A stretch of DNA of 64,000 bases from Microbulbifer taiwanensis (GTDB lineage Bacteria; Pseudomonadota; Gammaproteobacteria; Pseudomonadales; Cellvibrionaceae), in NCBI RefSeq assembly GCF_014904815.1, contig NZ_JACZFR010000012.1, positions 109,557-173,556 on the forward strand, read 5' to 3'. This document shows positions 25,601 to 34,241 of the stretch, piece by piece; the first letter of the stretch is position 1; every line of letters starts with the position of its first letter. Under the pieces are notes generated by a model. That model did no database searches. It had not been told where the DNA came from and saw only the letters and a list, made by a program, of their open reading frames with translations. The translations under genes and the position numbers were made by a program.

Positions 25601-27220
25601 TTACTTACTGCCGAACAGCTCGCCGAAGAAGTCACCGCTATACCAGCGCGGTTTGCGATCCGCATCCGCCACTTCCCGAGCAATTGCGTAGTTCACCTCG
25701 GTGAACTGCTTCGCCGCGGGATAGCTGATCTGCTCGTCGGCCACGTCGCCGGGGCGGTGGTAGCGCTCCTGCAGGAATTTGGTCTGCATGGCGGTGCCGT
25801 CGATATTCGGATCCAGCGCCTCGCGGCCGGTGATCAGGTAGATGGCCGGCACCCCCTGGCGCACGAAGTTGTAGTGGTCGCTGCGCACGAAAATCACCTG
25901 CTCCGGCATCGGGTCCGGGCTCAGCTTGAGGCCGGTGCGCCTGGCCGCGCGCTCGGCGGTCTTACCGAGGCTGGAGTGCTCGGCGCCGAAGGCGATAATG
26001 TCCTTGAACGGATACAGCAGCATCGGCATATCGAGGTTGATGTTGGCCACTATCGACTGCGGCGGCACCGGCGTGTGGCGGGCGAAGTAGTCGGAGCCCA
26101 GCAGGCCTTCCTCCTCCGCGGTCACGGCGACAAACAGCAGCGAGCGGCGCGGCGCGCGGCCGGACTCGATAAACAGGCGTGCCGTCTCCAGCATCACGGC
26201 AATGCCGGCGGCATTGTCCTGGGCGCCGTTGTTGACCTGTCCATCCTCCTCCACGCCGATATGATCCAGGTGTGCGGAGAAGACCACATACTCGTCTTTC
26301 AGTTTCGGATCGCTGCCGGGCAGTATCGCCACCACATTGGGGCTGAGGATTTTCTTGTGCGTGGCGCCGCTGGTCAGCTCTGCCCGGTAGGGCAGCGGGA
26401 AGCCGCGCGGCGCCAGGCCGTTATCCATCTCGGTGAAGATAGTCTGGAGGCTGCGCTCCGCACCCATAAACAGCTGGCGCGCGGCGGGCATATCGAGCAT
26501 CACGCCCGGGTGCAGGCCGGGGATGGCATTGCCGGGGACATCGTCGGCATCGACCCAGTCGAAGCTGTCGTCGTGCAGGTGTTCCACCGAACGCTTGAAG
26601 GACCAGCGCTTCTCCCGCTGCGGTGTATTCAGTGTGATATAGCCGATGGCACCGTGGCGCGCGGCCGTCTCGCGCTTGGTGCGGCCGGAGGAGTAGTGGG
26701 CGCCCACTTCGTTGGGCATATTCTTCGGTCGCCCGGACAGTATCACAGCGATCTTGCCGCGCACATCCAGGCCCTTGTAGTCGTCCACGCCGTATTCCGG
26801 TGCCTCTATACCGAAGCCGACAAACACCAGGTTGGCGCTGGTGACCGTGTCCTCGCTGATGGTGGGCGGCGAGGCGATAAAGTCCTCGCCGAACTGGAAA
26901 GTGATGTCGCCGTCGCGGCCCTGCAGCACCAGGGTCGGTTCGCGCCCTCCCCAGCTGGCGCGCACGAAGGGCACCTGCTGCAGGTAGCGCTGGCTGCCGG
27001 CGGGCTGCAGGCCCATCTGCTCAAATTGCCCGGCCACATAATCCGCGGCCTCGCGGTAGCCGGCACTGCCGGTCTCGCGCCCGGCCAGCTCGTCCGCGGC
27101 CAGTATCTCCACGTGTCTGCGGATATTCTCGCTGTTGGCGCTGGGAATGGGCGCCGGTGAAGTAGTGGCGCAGGCCACCAGCACGCCCGCAAGCAGGGCG
27201 CCGAACAGGGTTTTTGTTCT
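25601..27220 (-). CDS. M28-family zinc aminopeptidase, lipoprotein
   Basis: 539 residues from the ATG at 27220. Lipoprotein signal ending LAGVLVAC (Cys 18). The peptidase M28 domain carries the two-zinc site: SAHLDHIGV, GAQDNAAGIAVMLETA, TAEEEGLLGSDYF, and SDHYNFVRQGVPAIYL near the end. A protease-associated (PA) insert lies in the first half (APEYGVDDYKGLDVRGKIAV). It should remove N-terminal residues from peptides in the periplasm or on the outer membrane. A short family-3 repeat separates it from the transporter gene upstream on the same strand. Confidence 0.9.
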   Translation of the reverse strand, partial: RTKTLFGALLAGVLVACATTSPAPIPSANSENIRRHVEILAADELAGRETGSAGYREAADYVAGQFEQMGLQPAGSQRYLQQVPFVRASWGGREPTLVLQGRDGDITFQFGEDFIASPPTISEDTVTSANLVFVGFGIEAPEYGVDDYKGLDVRGKIAVILSGRPKNMPNEVGAHYSSGRTKRETAARHGAIGYITLNTPQREKRWSFKRSVEHLHDDSFDWVDADDVPGNAIPGLHPGVMLDMPAARQLFMGAERSLQTIFTEMDNGLAPRGFPLPYRAELTSGATHKKILSPNVVAILPGSDPKLKDEYVVFSAHLDHIGVEEDGQVNNGAQDNAAGIAVMLETARLFIESGRAPRRSLLFVAVTAEEEGLLGSDYFARHTPVPPQSIVANINLDMPMLLYPFKDIIAFGAEHSSLGKTAERAARRTGLKLSPDPMPEQVIFVRSDHYNFVRQGVPAIYLITGREALDPNIDGTAMQTKFLQERYHRPGDVADEQISYPAAKQFTEVNYAIAREVADADRKPRWYSGDFFGELFGSK

Positions 27221-27261
27221 CATCGGGAAAATCTTTTCTGTATAAGTTCTTCTGCGGTCGC

Positions 27262-27282
27262 GGTGCGCACGGCGCACCCTAC
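27262..27282. repeat. Family 3 palindromic repeat
   Basis: ggtgcgcacggcgcacccta overlaps the stop codon of the dicarboxylate transporter gene (27279-27281). It matches 25560-25580. Confidence 0.75.
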
Positions 27283-28625
27283 GCCAGCAAGCTTACCATG
27301 ATCCACAGCAGCGGAATCGCGAGCAGATTGAGCTTGAGCCCGGCGCGCAGCATCTGCCCCTGGCGCACCATGCCGGTGCCGTAGGCGAGGGCGTTTGGCG
27401 GCGTGGCCACGGGCAGCATAAAGGCACAGGTGGCGGCTATACCGACGCCGAATACCAGCGGATAGGCGATGGCCGGATTGAACTGCTGCGCCAGGGCGTA
27501 GATCACCGGTACCAGGATCGCAGCGCTGCCGGTATTGGAAGCCAGTTCGGTCAGGAAGATCATCAGCGCGATACAGGCCATGATCAGCAGCCAGCCGGGC
27601 GCCTCGGCGAGGCCACCGAGCAGCGACTGCGCCAGCCACACGGAAGCGCCGGTCTGCTGCAGTATCGCCGACAGGCACAGGCCGCCGCCGAACAGCAGCA
27701 ATATGCCCCAGTTGATCTGCCGCTGCAGATCCGGCCAGGAAATAAGTCCGCACAGCGGCGCAAGTGCGGTGATGGCGAGCCCCACCACGGCGTCGAAGCT
27801 TTTGCCCAGCTCCAGCCAGCGGGCGATCAGCCCGGACAGGCTCCAGCAGGTCACCGCCCCCGCAAACAACAGCACCGCGCCCACGGCGCCCGGAGTCCAG
27901 CGCCCGGTCTGCACCTTCACCGCGCGGATTTCCGCGCTCTCCCGATCCGGCCGCAGCACCAGCCACAGCACCGCCAGTACCAGTGGGAACATCGCCAGGG
28001 TCACCGGCAGCCCCACTTCCAGCCAGGCGACGAAATCCAGCTCCAGGGTGCGCGCGGCTATGGCATTGGGCGGGCTGCCGACAATGGTGGCGAGGCCGCC
28101 GATATTGGCCGCATAGGCGGTGCCGAGTATCGCGAAAGCGCGCGTGCGCGGGTGCTCGTCGTCCACCAGCGACAGCGCAATGGGCAGCATCATCGCGGTG
28201 GTGGCAGTGTTGCTCATCCACATGGACAGGAAAGACACGGTGGCGAGGAAACCGATCAGTGTCGGCCACAGGCGCCCGCGCCCGAACTTCAACACTCGCG
28301 CGGCCAGGCGCCTGTCTATGCCGTGGTTGTGCAGCACCGCGGCCAGGGTGAAACCGCCCATAAACAGGAAAATGATGGTGCTGGAAAAAGGGGCCAGGGC
28401 CTCGGCGGCCGGCATCAGGCCGCTGAAATAGGCCGCCGCGGGCACCAGCAGTGCGGTCACCGGCAGGGGTATGATTTCACTCATCCACAGGCCGGCGGCG
28501 GCCAGCAGAATGAAGAGGCCGAGCCGTTCCGGTCCCTCCCCCACCAGCGCGCCGGCGAGCCATTGCGCCACCAGCATCCAGGCCGCGATGACGGCAAATC
28601 TTATTGGCAGGGACAGTTCTTGCAC
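27279..28625 (-). CDS. Sodium:dicarboxylate symporter, DASS/SLC13 family
   Basis: 448 residues with about 11-12 membrane helices. The two signature SNT motifs are present: FLSMWMSNTATTAMMLPIAL and FLTELASNTGSAAILVPVIY, together with GSPPNAI and ATPPNALAYGTG-type loops that bind Na+ and carboxylate. It imports succinate, fumarate, malate or similar C4 acids. It is shorter than many DASS members but complete. The peptidase gene downstream may be co-transcribed. Confidence 0.9.
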   Translation of the reverse strand: MQELSLPIRFAVIAAWMLVAQWLAGALVGEGPERLGLFILLAAAGLWMSEIIPLPVTALLVPAAAYFSGLMPAAEALAPFSSTIIFLFMGGFTLAAVLHNHGIDRRLAARVLKFGRGRLWPTLIGFLATVSFLSMWMSNTATTAMMLPIALSLVDDEHPRTRAFAILGTAYAANIGGLATIVGSPPNAIAARTLELDFVAWLEVGLPVTLAMFPLVLAVLWLVLRPDRESAEIRAVKVQTGRWTPGAVGAVLLFAGAVTCWSLSGLIARWLELGKSFDAVVGLAITALAPLCGLISWPDLQRQINWGILLLFGGGLCLSAILQQTGASVWLAQSLLGGLAEAPGWLLIMACIALMIFLTELASNTGSAAILVPVIYALAQQFNPAIAYPLVFGVGIAATCAFMLPVATPPNALAYGTGMVRQGQMLRAGLKLNLLAIPLLWIMVSLLA

Positions 28626-28698
28626 CGGGGCGCTCCGCTTTTTTTATCCTGCGCCAAAGATACCAGAGAAAGGCACAGCGCCATTTTCCCTGTTTGTG

Positions 28699-29442
28699 TC
28701 AGGCCGCGCGATCGAGCCCCGAGTAGACCCTGGCCACGGCACCGGCGACCTCTTCGTGGGCCTTGTCCGCGCAGAATTCGCCGTGGGCTCCCATAAAGTG
28801 CAGGAAGGGCAGCTGCAGCAGGCGCTGGAAGTCGTCCTCCATACAGTGCTGCGGGTCGCAGCCCTCGGGGGTCATGCGCGTGCGCCAGGTGGGCGCCACC
28901 TGCATACCGCGGCGGAAGCCACCGAAGCGCAGCAGGTTTCTGCCGAACCAGTTGCAGCCGCGCCACGACTGCCAGTACTGCAGCGCATCGCAGCACAGCA
29001 GCAGGCCGCCGTTGTGGGGCAGCCACAGGATCGCCTCGGGATAGCGACTCTGGCTGAATTCTACAAAGCGGCCGCCGGGTACCGGGCAGTCGCCGCCCTC
29101 GCGCAGCAGTCTGTCCGCCGTCGGCGGGTAGAAATCGGAACCGGCCTGGCGCCAGAAGGTGAGATTGAAATGGTCGCGATAGTAGAGGTCATCGCGGCCG
29201 TGGTAGTAACCCAGGCGCACCGCGTGGCGCACTTTACCCAGGTCCTGCAGTTTTTCTTCCTGCTGCGGCCGCAGGCGTAAGGGATTGACCAGGATCAGCT
29301 CGTCGCCCCAACGCACTATGCCCATATTGCAGTTGATCACGGTGGCCGGAGCGAGTTTCGTGGTGCCGGGCACACAGAAAAAGTCCGGCAGCAGACGGCG
29401 GATTTCTCCGTGGGGTTGGGGTGGGGGGTAATCGATCCGCAT
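28699..29442 (-). CDS. Unknown protein, possibly metallo-beta-lactamase-like fold
   Basis: 247 residues from the ATG at 29442 (MRIDYPPPQPHGEIRRLLPD). Visible parts: INCNMGIVRWGDELILVNPL, LGKVRHAVRLGYYHGRDDLY, AILWLPHNGGLLLCCDALQY, TPEGCDPQHCMEDDFQRLL. The alternation of 'GDELILVNP' and 'GGLLLCCDAL' strands recalls metallo-beta-lactamase-like proteins (DUF4336 type), but the HxHxDH zinc motif is not present. Several Cys and Trp residues. Follows the ACT-domain gene after 13 bases. I do not recognise the function. Confidence 0.6.
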   Translation of the reverse strand: MRIDYPPPQPHGEIRRLLPDFFCVPGTTKLAPATVINCNMGIVRWGDELILVNPLRLRPQQEEKLQDLGKVRHAVRLGYYHGRDDLYYRDHFNLTFWRQAGSDFYPPTADRLLREGGDCPVPGGRFVEFSQSRYPEAILWLPHNGGLLLCCDALQYWQSWRGCNWFGRNLLRFGGFRRGMQVAPTWRTRMTPEGCDPQHCMEDDFQRLLQLPFLHFMGAHGEFCADKAHEEVAGAVARVYSGLDRAA

Positions 29443-29455
29443 GGCGGCCGCGGAC

Positions 29456-29866
29456 TCAGCTGTATTGCGCCCGGTTGCCGATCCCTCGCAGTAGCTGCAG
29501 CGCCTGCTGCGCTTTTTCCTCGGGTACAAAGACGTGATCGTGATGCAGGGCCGCCACCACATTGGCGCTGATACCGCAGTTGGCCAACTCGGTCGCCACG
29601 GCAGCGGTCAGGCCGACGGCGTCCAGGCTGGAAAACACCTGCAGGCTAATCTGGCGGAATGCGCCGCTCGCCTCCAGTTGCAGTTGCTCCGCCAGGGACT
29701 GCGACAGTATCGCGCTCAGGCCCTCGCGTTCGCGGAAAATACACAGGCACTGGTCGAGATAGTCTTTCAGTTGGGATTCCTGTATCTGGCAGAAAACGTA
29801 TACCTCCTCCTGCAATTGCGGGTTCATGTTTTGCAGCAGTTTTTCCAGGCACACTTCTGCGTTCAT
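29456..29866 (-). CDS. ACT-domain protein
   Basis: 136 residues. Two ACT-like halves: the second (ISLQVFSSLDAVGLTAAVAT, ANCGISANVVAALHHDHVFV) has the beta-alpha-beta pattern and 'D-x-G-L-T-A-x-V' loop of amino-acid-sensing ACT domains. The first half (EEVYVFCQIQESQLKDYLDQ) is related. Similar standalone tandem ACT proteins are thought to sense an amino acid. Forms a pair with the downstream unknown gene. Confidence 0.7.
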   Translation of the reverse strand: MNAEVCLEKLLQNMNPQLQEEVYVFCQIQESQLKDYLDQCLCIFREREGLSAILSQSLAEQLQLEASGAFRQISLQVFSSLDAVGLTAAVATELANCGISANVVAALHHDHVFVPEEKAQQALQLLRGIGNRAQYS

Positions 29867-29910
29867 TGAGTAGCGTCACTATGTCCGTTGGAATTGTTCA
29901 GTGGCGTTTT

Positions 29911-30600
29911 CTATCGCGCGCCGCGGCCGTCTTTCGACAGTTCGATAAACTCCTCGCCTTCAAATTCCGGCTCACCTGCCGCCGGCCTGGTGTCCACATC
30001 GATAGCGGGCTGCGCCTCGCCTTCCCAGCGGTCCAGGGCCATATCGATATCCTTCTCCAGGTTCAGACTGGGGAAGTCCGGACAGGGGGCGTCCTTGACC
30101 GGATCGTACCAGGCGGACAGGGGAGCCACGAATACGACCAGGGACTTGTGCAACAGGTTTCGGCCGATGCTCGCCTCTGTCCAGGTCGTCTGCCAGGCAA
30201 ACTTTCCCTTCACCGCGTAGTCGCTCTCGTAGGATTTCAGCGTGAGGAAATACGGATAGAGTCTGCCGCCGCGACAGACGATGCGCCGCTCGGTTTTGAT
30301 ATTCGCCATCTGCGTGAAGGGATCGAAATACCAGTGAATATCGTAGCCGTAGGCAAAGCGCATATCACCGTCGCTTTCCAGGAATGCGTAGGAGCGCCCG
30401 GTGCCGTCCGCTTTCAGGCTCCACACATGGCGCGCTTCGCCGTCGCGGGAAATCAACCAGGCCCCAACCCACTGATCCGCCTCCAGGCGCGACTCGGCCT
30501 GCCAGCCGCCATCCACCTCCTCCTGCTCGGGTTCGGCGGCCAGGGCTGCGCTCGCGGCGCAGATAAATATCAGCGTGAGAATAAAGCGTCGCTGTATCAC
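29911..30600 (-). CDS. Secreted protein of unknown function, paralogue 1
   Basis: 229 residues with a signal peptide (FILTLIFICAASAALAAEP). Key pattern W-V-G-AW-L---DGEARHVWSLKADGTG-SY-F, then DIHWYFDP and RIVCRGGRLYPYFLTLKSYE. The same pattern occurs in the next gene, so the two are tandem paralogues. The beta-rich look suggests a small lipocalin-like domain; no enzyme motif. The C-terminal ~60 residues are unique and acidic. Confidence 0.65.
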   Translation of the reverse strand: MIQRRFILTLIFICAASAALAAEPEQEEVDGGWQAESRLEADQWVGAWLISRDGEARHVWSLKADGTGRSYAFLESDGDMRFAYGYDIHWYFDPFTQMANIKTERRIVCRGGRLYPYFLTLKSYESDYAVKGKFAWQTTWTEASIGRNLLHKSLVVFVAPLSAWYDPVKDAPCPDFPSLNLEKDIDMALDRWEGEAQPAIDVDTRPAAGEPEFEGEEFIELSKDGRGAR

Positions 30601-30692
30601 AGCTTTATTACTCCAGTATCCGCTCTACTCTTCCCTGAACTGTTTCCCTCTCAGTGAACAAATTGCGTAGCTCTCTACCGGGGCATACCCCG

Positions 30693-31178
30693 TCAACCCG
30701 CCAGATCCGGACAACTGCTGCCCGCCCTGGGCGTATCCCAGCTGCTCAGGCGGCGTTGAAAACTCAACAGGCCACCACCGTCCTGAAGCCAGTGACGGCC
30801 GTCCACTACCGAGAAGTCTAAGGTGACGGGACTCCAACCGGTAAAGGACACGGCCACCACCCCGCCGTTGCAGCGCACCGAAGCGCCGGTGCGCACCCGC
30901 ACCCGGTCGCCCTCCAGTTTCCAGTTGATGGCAAACCCGTGGGACAGGCGGCCCCCGGAATGGAAACCGTAGGCGAAACCCGTGCCGTCGGCGCGCAGCT
31001 GCCACACCAGCTGCTCGTCGCCCTCGCTGACGACCAGCCAGTTTCCGGCCCACTGGCGCTGTGCGGATTCCGCCGCGGCGGCCAGCGGCAGCAGCAGGAA
31101 CAGCATCAGGATCACGGCGTGGGTTTGTAAAAATGAACTCAGGAGCGGGAGAAACGAGGGATGACGCAAAAACTTCAT
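30693..31178 (-). CDS. Secreted protein of unknown function, paralogue 2
   Basis: 161 residues. Hydrophobic signal segment (AVILMLFLLLPLAAAAES), then QWAGNWLVVSEGDEQLVWQL, RADGTGFAYGF, FAINWKLEGDRVRVRTG, VRCNGGVVAVSFTGW. Shares with its neighbour the W-x-G-x-W and ADGTG signatures, an internal Cys and a C-terminal Cys, probably a disulfide. A perfect 19-bp palindrome lies 33-51 bases upstream of its start. Confidence 0.6.
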   Translation of the reverse strand: MKFLRHPSFLPLLSSFLQTHAVILMLFLLLPLAAAAESAQRQWAGNWLVVSEGDEQLVWQLRADGTGFAYGFHSGGRLSHGFAINWKLEGDRVRVRTGASVRCNGGVVAVSFTGWSPVTLDFSVVDGRHWLQDGGGLLSFQRRLSSWDTPRAGSSCPDLAG

Positions 31179-31210
31179 GCGCGACTCTGCTGTGTTGGGT
31201 TACTGCGGCT

Positions 31211-31229
31211 GGCGGTGACAGTCACCGCC
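31211..31229. promoter_or_regulatory. Perfect 19-bp palindrome GGCGGTGAC-A-GTCACCGCC
   Basis: Nine-base arms are perfectly complementary around one central base. It lies 33 bases upstream of the start at 31178, so an operator is possible. No T tract on either strand, so it is not a normal terminator. Confidence 0.45.
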
Positions 31230-31444
31230 GATTTTCCTGTCCGCAAGGCGGCAAGCCGTCGCACTGCGGCATGAAAAATCGCCTAGGCGCTCTTTTTCAC
31301 GTCCCTTGTTTTTAAAGGCTAGACGCAAAATCCAACCGTGGCAGGAGAAGCCTCAAAAATATTCATTCACACGCCAGTATGGCACCGGATATCGCAAACT
31401 TGGGGCCGCTCGACTCTTGCAATTCTTGGGGCAATTTTTGCGGG

Positions 31445-31909
31445 CTATTCGGTGCGGGCATCGGAGAGGGTCTTGTCCGCCCGCCAGACCCGGTATTTCA
31501 GCTGCAGATCGGCGGGCAGGTAGACCACCAGCGGCAAGCGGCTGTTGTAGGGCAGCATCAACCCCTCGCCACGCACGCGCACGAAGCGGCGACTCTCGGA
31601 ACCCGACGGGCAGGCCTTGAGGGTGGTGGCAGCCGGCTCTGGATCGGCCAGTACAAAGTAGGGGTAGCCCCAGCCATCCAGGGTTTCGCGTTTGATTGGC
31701 GCGCGGTAGCTGCGCAGGTTGCAGTCCACCAGCTCCGTCTTGCCCGGCACCAGCTCCACCATAAAGCGGCTTTCGTCCACAGCCTTGGGCAGACGGATCA
31801 CCTGGCGCTGTTTGCCGTCCACTGTGGTGGGGAAGGCGTCCAGCTCGGAGGCCGGGGCGGGAGACACCAGGCTATAGAGGGCGACGGACAGGGCACAGCG
31901 CAGCAACAT
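31445..31909 (-). CDS. eco: Ecotin, periplasmic serine protease inhibitor
   Basis: 154 residues from the ATG at 31909, chosen because GGAGG precedes it by six bases. Signal peptide cleaved near SPAPA-SELD. Ecotin signatures: KQRQVIRL, VDCNLRSYRAPIK, LDGWGYPYFVL, ACPSG, NSRLPLVVYLPADLQLKYRV. The reactive loop reads A-T-T-L-K-A-C-P, so P1 aligns with Leu where E. coli has Met. The two Cys flanking the fold are kept. It protects the periplasm against trypsin- and chymotrypsin-like or elastase-like proteases of hosts and predators. The cytochrome gene lies upstream on the same strand after 42 bases. Confidence 0.92.
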   Translation of the reverse strand: MLLRCALSVALYSLVSPAPASELDAFPTTVDGKQRQVIRLPKAVDESRFMVELVPGKTELVDCNLRSYRAPIKRETLDGWGYPYFVLADPEPAATTLKACPSGSESRRFVRVRGEGLMLPYNSRLPLVVYLPADLQLKYRVWRADKTLSDARTE

Positions 31910-31951
31910 CGGGACCTCCTGCGGCAGTTGGCGCAATATTCCTCTATCAGT

Positions 31952-33154
31952 CTAGACAGAATTCCTGCGTCGCAGGCCGAACCAGAGCAGTAGCCCCAGG
32001 GCCGCGGCGGTGGCAAACAACAGTGCGGCCCACAGGGTGTAGCGGCTCTGTCCGGCGGGAGGCTCCAGGCGCGCGCGCGCCTGGCCGAGGGCGGTGCGCA
32101 GGCGCTGGAAGGCGGCGATCACCTCGGCATTGGGGGCGTTGCCCAGAATTGCGGTGCGCAGCGCCTGCCAGTGTTCCGACAACTGTGCGGCCAGGGGCGC
32201 GTCGCGGATTTCCAGCTGTTCGCGCAGCGGCGCATAGCCCTGGCGGAAAGCCAGCATCAGCTGGTGGTAGGCGCTGGCGTTGTCGCCGCCGCGGTAGGCG
32301 GTCTCCGCCAGTTGCAGCAGGCCGTCGGCGCGGGCCAGTGGGTGTTCCAGCGCGCGCACCCGCTGCGGATGACCGCGCCACCACATCAGGGCCCCGGCGG
32401 CCTCGGAGGGCAGTTCCACAGGCCGCGTGGTGGCCATTCCCGGCAGCCCGATCAGCGCCGGATAGCGCTGCGCCAGCTGCGACGTCGGCGGCAGTTCGCC
32501 GGCGACGGCAAAATTGGCGGCGGTTACCGCCAGCGCCCAGCGCTGGCGACTGCTGAGATCACCGTCGATACGCGCGCCGTGCACCGAGTCCACGGTGGGG
32601 TCGAGGATGTTGTAGAGATCGTAGAGGCTGAAACTGGCCATGCGCTGCGGATCGCGCAGTCCCGGTGCCCTGTCGCCGCCCTGGCCCTGTGCACCGTGAC
32701 AGCTGACGCAACGCTCTACATAGAGGGCGCGGGCAAAATCGGCCGAGGGCAGCATTTCAGCGGGCGAACGTTGCAGCTGGTAGAGGGCGGCGAGGCGATC
32801 GGCGGCGGCATTGGCGCGGCGGCGCACCTGCTCGCCGTCGCGCTTCTCGGCAATGGCGACATCCAGCTCCAGCACACTGTTTTCCAGCGCCGCGCGACCG
32901 GGCCTGTCCGGCAGCTGGCGCACCAGTTCCAGCGCCCGCGCCAGGTAGCGCCGCTGCTGTTCGTAGAGGGAATTGTCCTGAATCTCGCCGTTTTTCACCG
33001 AATCGCCGTAATCCACAGCGATATAGGACAGAAGATTGCTGGCTTCTGCCGCCAGCGGCTCCCGTTCAAGCGGCTCCTGTGCGTACAAGGTGGCGGGCAG
33101 CCACAGCAGCAGGCAGAGGGCGAGGAGAGGTAGTGGCGGCCAGTTGCGTCGCAT
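31952..33154 (-). CDS. Membrane-anchored c-type cytochrome, FTR1-associated type
   Basis: About 400 residues from the ATG at 33154, with a signal peptide (PLLALCLLLWLPATLYA) and one C-terminal membrane helix (WAALLFATAAALGLLLWFG) followed by RRR. One heme c site CVSCHGAQG at about residue 150. The flanking helices (YLARALELVRQLPDRPGRAA; ADGLLQLAETAYRGG.ASAYHQLMLAF) resemble the N-terminal extracytoplasmic half of 'cytochrome c/FTR1 family iron permease' fusions. The permease half is missing. It may hand electrons to or from iron or another partner; unresolved. Confidence 0.75.
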   Translation of the reverse strand: MRRNWPPLPLLALCLLLWLPATLYAQEPLEREPLAAEASNLLSYIAVDYGDSVKNGEIQDNSLYEQQRRYLARALELVRQLPDRPGRAALENSVLELDVAIAEKRDGEQVRRRANAAADRLAALYQLQRSPAEMLPSADFARALYVERCVSCHGAQGQGGDRAPGLRDPQRMASFSLYDLYNILDPTVDSVHGARIDGDLSSRQRWALAVTAANFAVAGELPPTSQLAQRYPALIGLPGMATTRPVELPSEAAGALMWWRGHPQRVRALEHPLARADGLLQLAETAYRGGDNASAYHQLMLAFRQGYAPLREQLEIRDAPLAAQLSEHWQALRTAILGNAPNAEVIAAFQRLRTALGQARARLEPPAGQSRYTLWAALLFATAAALGLLLWFGLRRRNSV

Positions 33155-33257
33155 CGGGAATTCTTTTTCTGCATTCGGCACAAGATTAGCAGCCGCGTCT
33201 TAGCGCGGCCGTAGGGCCGCAGGCGCCGCGAATACCTGGAGCGGCCGGAACGAACAC

Positions 33258-33283
33258 AAAAAACCCCGCACGCGGCGGGGTTT
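33258..33283 (-). terminator. Rho-independent terminator of dsbA
   Basis: Minus strand AAACCCCGC, five-base loop, GCGGGGTTT, running into TTTTTT. It is about 47 bases after the dsbA stop. Confidence 0.9.
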
Positions 33284-33330
33284 CGGAAGGCTCAGTCGGG
33301 CTTAACCGCGCTCGGCGCGCCGCTCAGTAC

Positions 33331-34029
33331 TCAGCCCTTATCGGCACGCTCCTTGGCAATCAGGTAGTCGGCCACCTGCAGCATCAGTTCCTGACCGTTG
33401 CTCTTGCCTTTCAGACCCGGCAGTGAGGTGCTGATACGGTACTTGCCGGCCACGACCACTTCCGGCGTGCCGGACAGCTGGTAAGCGCGCTGGTTGGCCT
33501 GGCCCTGCTTGACCTTGCTGTTGATGGCGAAGGAGTTCATCAGCTTGGCGGCCTTGGCGCCGTCGGTGCCGTGCTCATTGAACAGCGCTTCGATGGCTTT
33601 CAGGTCGGGGTTCCAGTTGCGGCCGTCGCGGCTGGCGAACATCTTGCGCTGGTTGTTGATGGCATTGAAGATGGGCGCGTGCATCTTGTCCAGCACACCC
33701 ATGGCTTCGGCTACGTAGAACATGCGCGCATGCACTTCCATCACCGGCTGCCAGATGGCCGGAATCTTGTTCAGCGCCACATCCTGCGGCATTTCTTTCT
33801 TCCAGCGGTTCAGGGCCGGCTCGAAGTGGTAGCAGTGACCGCAGCCATACCAGAACAGCTCGGTCACCTCGATCTTGCTGTCGTCCTTCTGCGGTACCGC
33901 CTGGGGCAGCACCTGGTAGTGCTGACCGGCCTTGAACTGGCCGCTGTCCTGGGCACAGGCGGCCAGGCTGAACAGCATGGCCAAAACCATGGCGAATCCC
34001 TTGGACAGGGGGGCAACTGCGGCTCTCAT
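33331..34029 (-). CDS. dsbA: Thiol:disulfide interchange protein DsbA
   Basis: 232 residues. Active site C63-G-H-C66 in ELFWYGCGHCYHFEPAL and the cis-proline loop SGTPEVVVAGKYR. N-terminal signal MVLAMLFSLAACAQ has a lipobox-like LAAC, so it could be lipid-anchored rather than free periplasmic. Oxidises Cys pairs of exported proteins, such as those of ecotin and the cytochromes nearby. Located downstream of cytochrome c4 on the same strand, a common gammaproteobacterial order (engB, cycA, dsbA). Confidence 0.95.
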   Translation of the reverse strand: MRAAVAPLSKGFAMVLAMLFSLAACAQDSGQFKAGQHYQVLPQAVPQKDDSKIEVTELFWYGCGHCYHFEPALNRWKKEMPQDVALNKIPAIWQPVMEVHARMFYVAEAMGVLDKMHAPIFNAINNQRKMFASRDGRNWNPDLKAIEALFNEHGTDGAKAAKLMNSFAINSKVKQGQANQRAYQLSGTPEVVVAGKYRISTSLPGLKGKSNGQELMLQVADYLIAKERADKG

Positions 34030-34192
34030 AACTCTTCTCCAGCTTTATTCTTTCGACCCGGGGGTCGGGAGTAATCTATAGACAGCGCAGATTATTGAAG
34101 TTCCCGTGCCCTTAGGCAAGGAGATCGGGCAAAAAACGCGCAATTTGGCAGACATGTGCCGTTGCCGCTGTCTGCTTGGTGGTGACAGGCAT

Positions 34193-34220
34193 AAAAAAGG
34201 CCGGTCAGGGACCGGCCTTT
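34193..34220 (-). terminator. Rho-independent terminator of cytochrome c4 gene
   Basis: Minus strand AAAGGCCGGT-C-CTG-ACCGGCCTTT followed by TTT. It is 21 bases past the stop. Confidence 0.9.
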
Positions 34221-34241
34221 CGAGACGATTGCAACACGCCG

